DNA of 64,000 nucleotides, taken from positions 18,026,872 through 18,090,871 of the forward strand of contig OZ029928.1 of the NCBI GenBank assembly GCA_964023275.1, in the 5' to 3' direction. The notes under the pieces were generated by a model. It worked only from the letters and a program-made list of their open reading frames with translations. It searched no databases and was not told where the DNA came from. Within the stretch, counting starts at the first letter, position 1, and every line of letters starts with the position of its first letter. Positions 60,141 through 64,000 of this stretch are shown here, piece by piece. A program made the translations under genes and the position numbers. This stretch comes from Norana najaformis (Eukaryota > Annelida > Clitellata > Crassiclitellata > Hormogastridae).

Positions 60141-60320
60141 AGTCAGCTAAAAATCAAGATTCCTGGAAGTGTAGAAGCATTAAGAGCTTATTCCTCGTGG
60201 AATCAGTTTGACCACGCCACGTATATCGTCCATTGTACAATACATGTACTCAAAACATCCAATCATAGTTTATCTCCTGGAGAGGCAGGAGACTTAAGAT
60301 TTGTATATGAGGCCAGATGA
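60141..60320 (+). other. Possible orphan terminal exon
   Basis: Follows a strong acceptor-like tract (CTTTTTTTGCAG) and is open for 59 codons to TGA, with a sequence (SVEALRAYSSWNQFDHATYI) that is not low-complexity. No partner exon or known family was recognised. Confidence 0.22.
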
Positions 60321-60629
60321 TCCAGAATCAGAATGAAGTTACTTTTGATAAATTCGCTTTAATTGGCCTTCGCGAACGAATGGTTGGAAATTCTGATTCA
60401 TCACCAGCATACGTCCCTACTTTTGAGAGCCATAAGACAGCCCCGTGACAGAGTATCGCCCCGGACGCAGGCTCTAATAGCCCTAGGAATACATGTCTGT
60501 ATGGCCCACTTATGCAGGTAAGAAACTCGAATTTAACTGTAAATATGCATTTGAACAGTCAAGAAAGGTTAAACATCACTACTGAGTTATTGGATATCGT
60601 TTAGAAACCTTTGTTCGGGCGTGTAGTTG

Positions 60630-60710
60630 ATGTTTAACGGCCCCTCCTCTTCTCTCCAGGCTTGGGACTGGCACTGCCCACTAAAAGCAACGGCAGAGTT
60701 TCGGTTGTAT
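60630..60710 (-). mobile_element. Family R fragment
   Basis: GTTTAACGGCCCCTCCTC...AGGCTTGGGACTGGCACTG. Confidence 0.6.
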
Positions 60711-60854
60711 TCGACAGGTGTCGGCTTTATTAATAAAATTTCCTTAACACGTCACTGTCTGATTCGCTAACACACGTTCGTGCTACACAATTGTTGTCAT
60801 GGTAACAACATCATCGGATATTGCAATAATATCCTATTATGACGTCACATTCAT

Positions 60855-61048
60855 TTGTGGGGCACGGTAGCATATTGGTAAGAGTGATGTTCATGTAGCG
60901 CGACGATTACGGGTTCGAGCCTCCTCCCCTGAGGGTTAATGTGTGGGGACCTTGAGCAAGTCCTTCACCCACTGTTGCTCAGCACCTTCTTCGACTGTTG
61001 CTTAGTCATTATGTAGTGGCGCTTAATAAATTCGAGATTCTATGATTG
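60855..61048 (+). mobile_element. SINE E, near full length
   Basis: GGGGCACGGTAGCATATTGG head, GGGTTCGAGCC B box, core, end GTGGCGCTTAATAAATTCG. Confidence 0.82.
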
Positions 61049-61295
61049 CATTAAGATATGACACTCAGTGCTTCCTAATGTCCAATGCCCTTACCTTATA
61101 AAATGTCAAATGCATGGTGGCGCTGCAGTCGACGAAGTTGTAGGCCCAATCAGCGAAGTCGTATCATTTAAACGGACCAATGAACGCTGCCGTATCATTT
61201 GACCCCGAATTTTATCATACCTGCCGCTAGGTGGCACGACTGTTTTCCTTTGTTGACCACCCCATCATATTTACATTGCCTTACCTTATCATTAT

Positions 61296-61626
61296 GGGAC
61301 GTGGTGGTGTAGTGGTATGGTCTGTGCCTTGTAACTGGAGTGTCGCGGGTTCGAATCTTCCTCAAGCCACTAGGTAGCGACCTTGGACAAGTTGCTCACC
61401 CACAACTGTCTGTGAGGAAGGCAACGGGAAACCACCTCACTCATCTCATCCCTGGGTGACATAAAGCCAATGGACCTGCCTTCGGGCAGAGAACTCATCA
61501 TCATCATCATCATCCTCATCATCGTCGTCGTCGTCATCATCATCATCATCATCATCATCGTCGTCGTCGTCGTCGTCGTCGTCATCATCAACAACAACAT
61601 CATCATCATCATCTTCATCATCAACC
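61296..61626 (+). mobile_element. SINE C, near full length
   Basis: GGGACGTGGTGGTGTAGTGG head, GCGGGTTCGAATC B box, core, and a 130-base ATC/GTC tail. Confidence 0.85.
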
Positions 61627-62269
61627 TTATCATTAATGCGTATCCCTAACCTGTAACCTTTAATATTATAAATACAAATTAGCATGAAATTAAAAATAAA
61701 TCGATAAATGAATGACAGAATTTGAGTGGTCTGAAAGTAAATTGCAAAAGTCGCTATTTGCTCAACGCGTGTCTCTGTGTGTGTGTGTGTGTGTGTGCGT
61801 GTGTGTGTGTTTGTGTGTCTGTAGTTCACACTTATTCGCCAGATGGAGGTTGATACATATGCACCGAGGAATTCATTAATATGTTTGTTACTGTTATATT
61901 CGGTAGGTGGCGAGGCGTATAATGGCTGGAGCGTAAATACATTTCATTACCCAAACCCCAAGGGGAACTATGGGTATGAAGGGTTACTTCAAATTCTTAG
62001 CCTAGTCACATGACAGCGGATGACCGTGTTCATCCGTATGAACTTTCCACCGTCAGTGTACGGTCAGGGTACTCATTTTACTGTTGAGTTCACTAGGGGC
62101 GCTAGAGGGATGGGAATCTTGGAATATATTTCTTGCCAGGGCTCTGAGTTTCAGCTGTGAGAAACTTATATAGCGCAGGTTTTATTCGCCTGCGTATCTC
62201 GTTACCCTACCAATACATCCTCTAACGTCTTAGTAACTGACATGCGTAAGCGTAATGTGTGTACTGTAT

Positions 62270-62690
62270 GTATGCATGTATGTAAAACATACATACAGAG
62301 ACATGCGCGTACATACATACGCATAATTGCACACTTACTCACGTACATACATACATACATACAAAAACATATATACACAAATGTACATACATACATGCAC
62401 ACAAATTTATACATATATACACACATGCATACGTCCATAAATAAATAAATACATACATACATGCCTACATACATGCATAAATACATACATACGTACATAC
62501 CTACATACATGCACACATACATATATATATATATATATATTCATAACTACACACATACAGTACATACATACATACCCATACAGACATACATACAAACTTA
62601 CATACACATACATACAAATACACAAACAAACATACACATACATAGACACATACATTCATACGTACCTGCATGCATACTTGCACTTACCCG
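62270..62690. repeat. Degenerate ACAT microsatellite
   Basis: CATACATAC with many substitutions and a TA core at 62520-62540. Confidence 0.85.
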
Positions 62691-63224
62691 AATCACATCT
62701 CAATTGCAAACAGGCATAGATTAGTTCACTTAAGCCAATTCCTACGCATACCTTCTCTGATTCTCCAACTCCATCGGTGATCGATCTATCCCGGTAACCG
62801 ATCGATCGATCGATCGATCGTTCAACTCGACTGATGACGAAGAAGCCTTAATTAATTGCGTCCATTAAATCTATTCTCGCCCGTCACAAGATCATCCGAA
62901 CTCATCCAACCATATCCATGCATCCAGCATCATCACGCTCTCTCTCTCTTTCTGCCTCAGCATCCACGATCCTCTTCCTCTTCATCCGGTCACATCCGTC
63001 CTCACGCAATCCTCCAGAAATCGAACCGGCGTTCATATTTATTTTTAGATTTCATGTTTATTTTTAGATGTTCGTGTATATATCACATATATTACACACA
63101 TGTATACATTTATACACTACATAAATATTGTATATATACATATATACGTGTATATACATATACATAGAATACATAAACTAAGGATAAACGAGGGTCAAAC
63201 GGTGCGTGCGTGTATGTGTGTGTG

Positions 63225-63252
63225 AGTGAGAGAGAAAGACACATAGATAGAT

Positions 63253-63319
<67 letters not shown>

Positions 63320-63480
63320 AATACACGTAGGGACAAACAGAAAGAGAAAGAGACCTAGCCGAAACCGAGACAGACAGACAGACAGACAAACGCAGACGAA
63401 GAGACAGACACAGAGACAGAGACAGACAAAGATCGAGAGATACATAGCCAGACACAGCGACAGATACGCAGACAGAGAGG
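63225..63480. repeat. GA/GACA microsatellite
   Basis: Pure GACA run at 63270-63318, then interrupted. Confidence 0.88.
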
Positions 63481-63539
63481 CAGTCCTTTCAAAGGTATTG
63501 ACTATGGAGGCCAGTTTTGCCCGAGGCCTCTCCTTCAGT

Positions 63540-63850
63540 TCCAATTGGCGCCACTCCCTCTGTCGTCGTATATTGTCTCTAAGTTAGCAGACGACAGAAC
63601 CATCTGACGTCAATGGGTAGTGCCTCCGCGAAGACCAAACCGCACCGAGTCCAGTAAGAATTCCCTGCGACAATGACAGATAATGGAACAGCACTAGAAA
63701 CGAAACCGAAGTCTTACTCAAGCGCGTGCGGTTGTCGTTCTGCCGCCGTAAGCGAGTTTCCATCTCTCTGTCTTTGCGTCGCCCAGTTCCGGTAATCTGT
63801 CGTCACTTCCGGCTCGGTTGGCATGGCAACCAGCTAAAACAGGCTGAGGG
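63540..63850. promoter_or_regulatory. Possible promoter-like CpG-rich segment
   Basis: Unique, CpG-containing DNA with two ETS-type sites (ACTTCCGG and a TTCCGGT variant) and an X-box-like GGTTGGCATGGCAACC. No gene start is seen inside the window. Confidence 0.25.
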
Positions 63851-63934
63851 TTAGTGAACAATTATAACTGTACCTTTCGATGCATTTTGCTGAAGAGCTT
63901 TGAACAGCCGATACCGCAGGGCAGAACTGGTGAC

Positions 63935-63937
63935 GTG

Positions 63938-63972
<35 letters not shown>

Positions 63973-64000
63973 ATATAATTATATGTAAAATTATATATAT
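63935..64000. repeat. TA repeat at the window end
   Basis: TATATATA interrupted by TTATA and AATTATATG. Confidence 0.85.

Overview
This is nuclear DNA from an invertebrate animal, poor in genes and rich in repeats. The genes have spliced introns with GT..AG ends. Simple-sequence DNA and short retroposons (tRNA-headed SINEs, 5'-truncated LINE tails) fill most of the window. An HR96/DAF-12-like (NR1J-type) nuclear receptor, a type found in invertebrates, argues against a vertebrate. An RNF103 orthologue and an ankyrin/SOCS-box gene would fit a marine lophotrochozoan or ambulacrarian, but the phylum is not settled by the sequence.

Three protein-coding genes can be supported, all between about 21 and 41 kb. 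(1) An RNF103 (KF-1) orthologue lies on the minus strand. It is an ER multipass RING E3 ligase, with exons at 25285-25028, 24141-23883 and 22808-21278. The splice phases match and the total of about 682 residues is close to human RNF103; the first exon is not found. (2) An ankyrin-repeat protein ending in a SOCS box (ASB-like, a predicted Cullin-5 substrate receptor) lies on the plus strand, with exons at 31166-31437, 32007-32514 and 33210-33943; its 5' end is not found. (3) A complete three-exon nuclear receptor lies on the minus strand, 41168-38346, 474 residues, with DNA-binding domain, ligand-binding domain and AF-2 helix. Genes 1 and 2 both belong to ubiquitin-ligase systems but share no visible operon-like or regulatory link.

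The rest is repeats. A LINE family whose 3' end carries a GATTAC hexamer tail occurs about 16 times. A second LINE/SINE set ends in an ACATTT tail and shares its 3' end between a LINE-like copy and tRNA-headed SINEs. Other families are a SINE with a long ATC-trinucleotide tail, two or three further tRNA-headed SINEs, a short RTE-like tail family that is tandemly arrayed at 9.4-10 kb, and decayed LINE coding remnants at 0.6, 28-29 and 36.6-38.3 kb. Between these lie very long microsatellites (TGTA, CTGT, GGAT, CAC/ATC, GA, TA) and several minisatellites with units of 11, 24, 44-45, 60 and about 135 bp.

No LTR retroelement, Polinton, bacterial operon, CRISPR array or rRNA gene was recognised. 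No clearly novel multi-gene system is present. The best leads are the RING with Asp at a zinc-ligand position, a splice donor multiplied into a tandem repeat, LINE-SINE tail sharing, microsatellite expansion at one fixed site inside a LINE, and a telomere-like 24-bp minisatellite.
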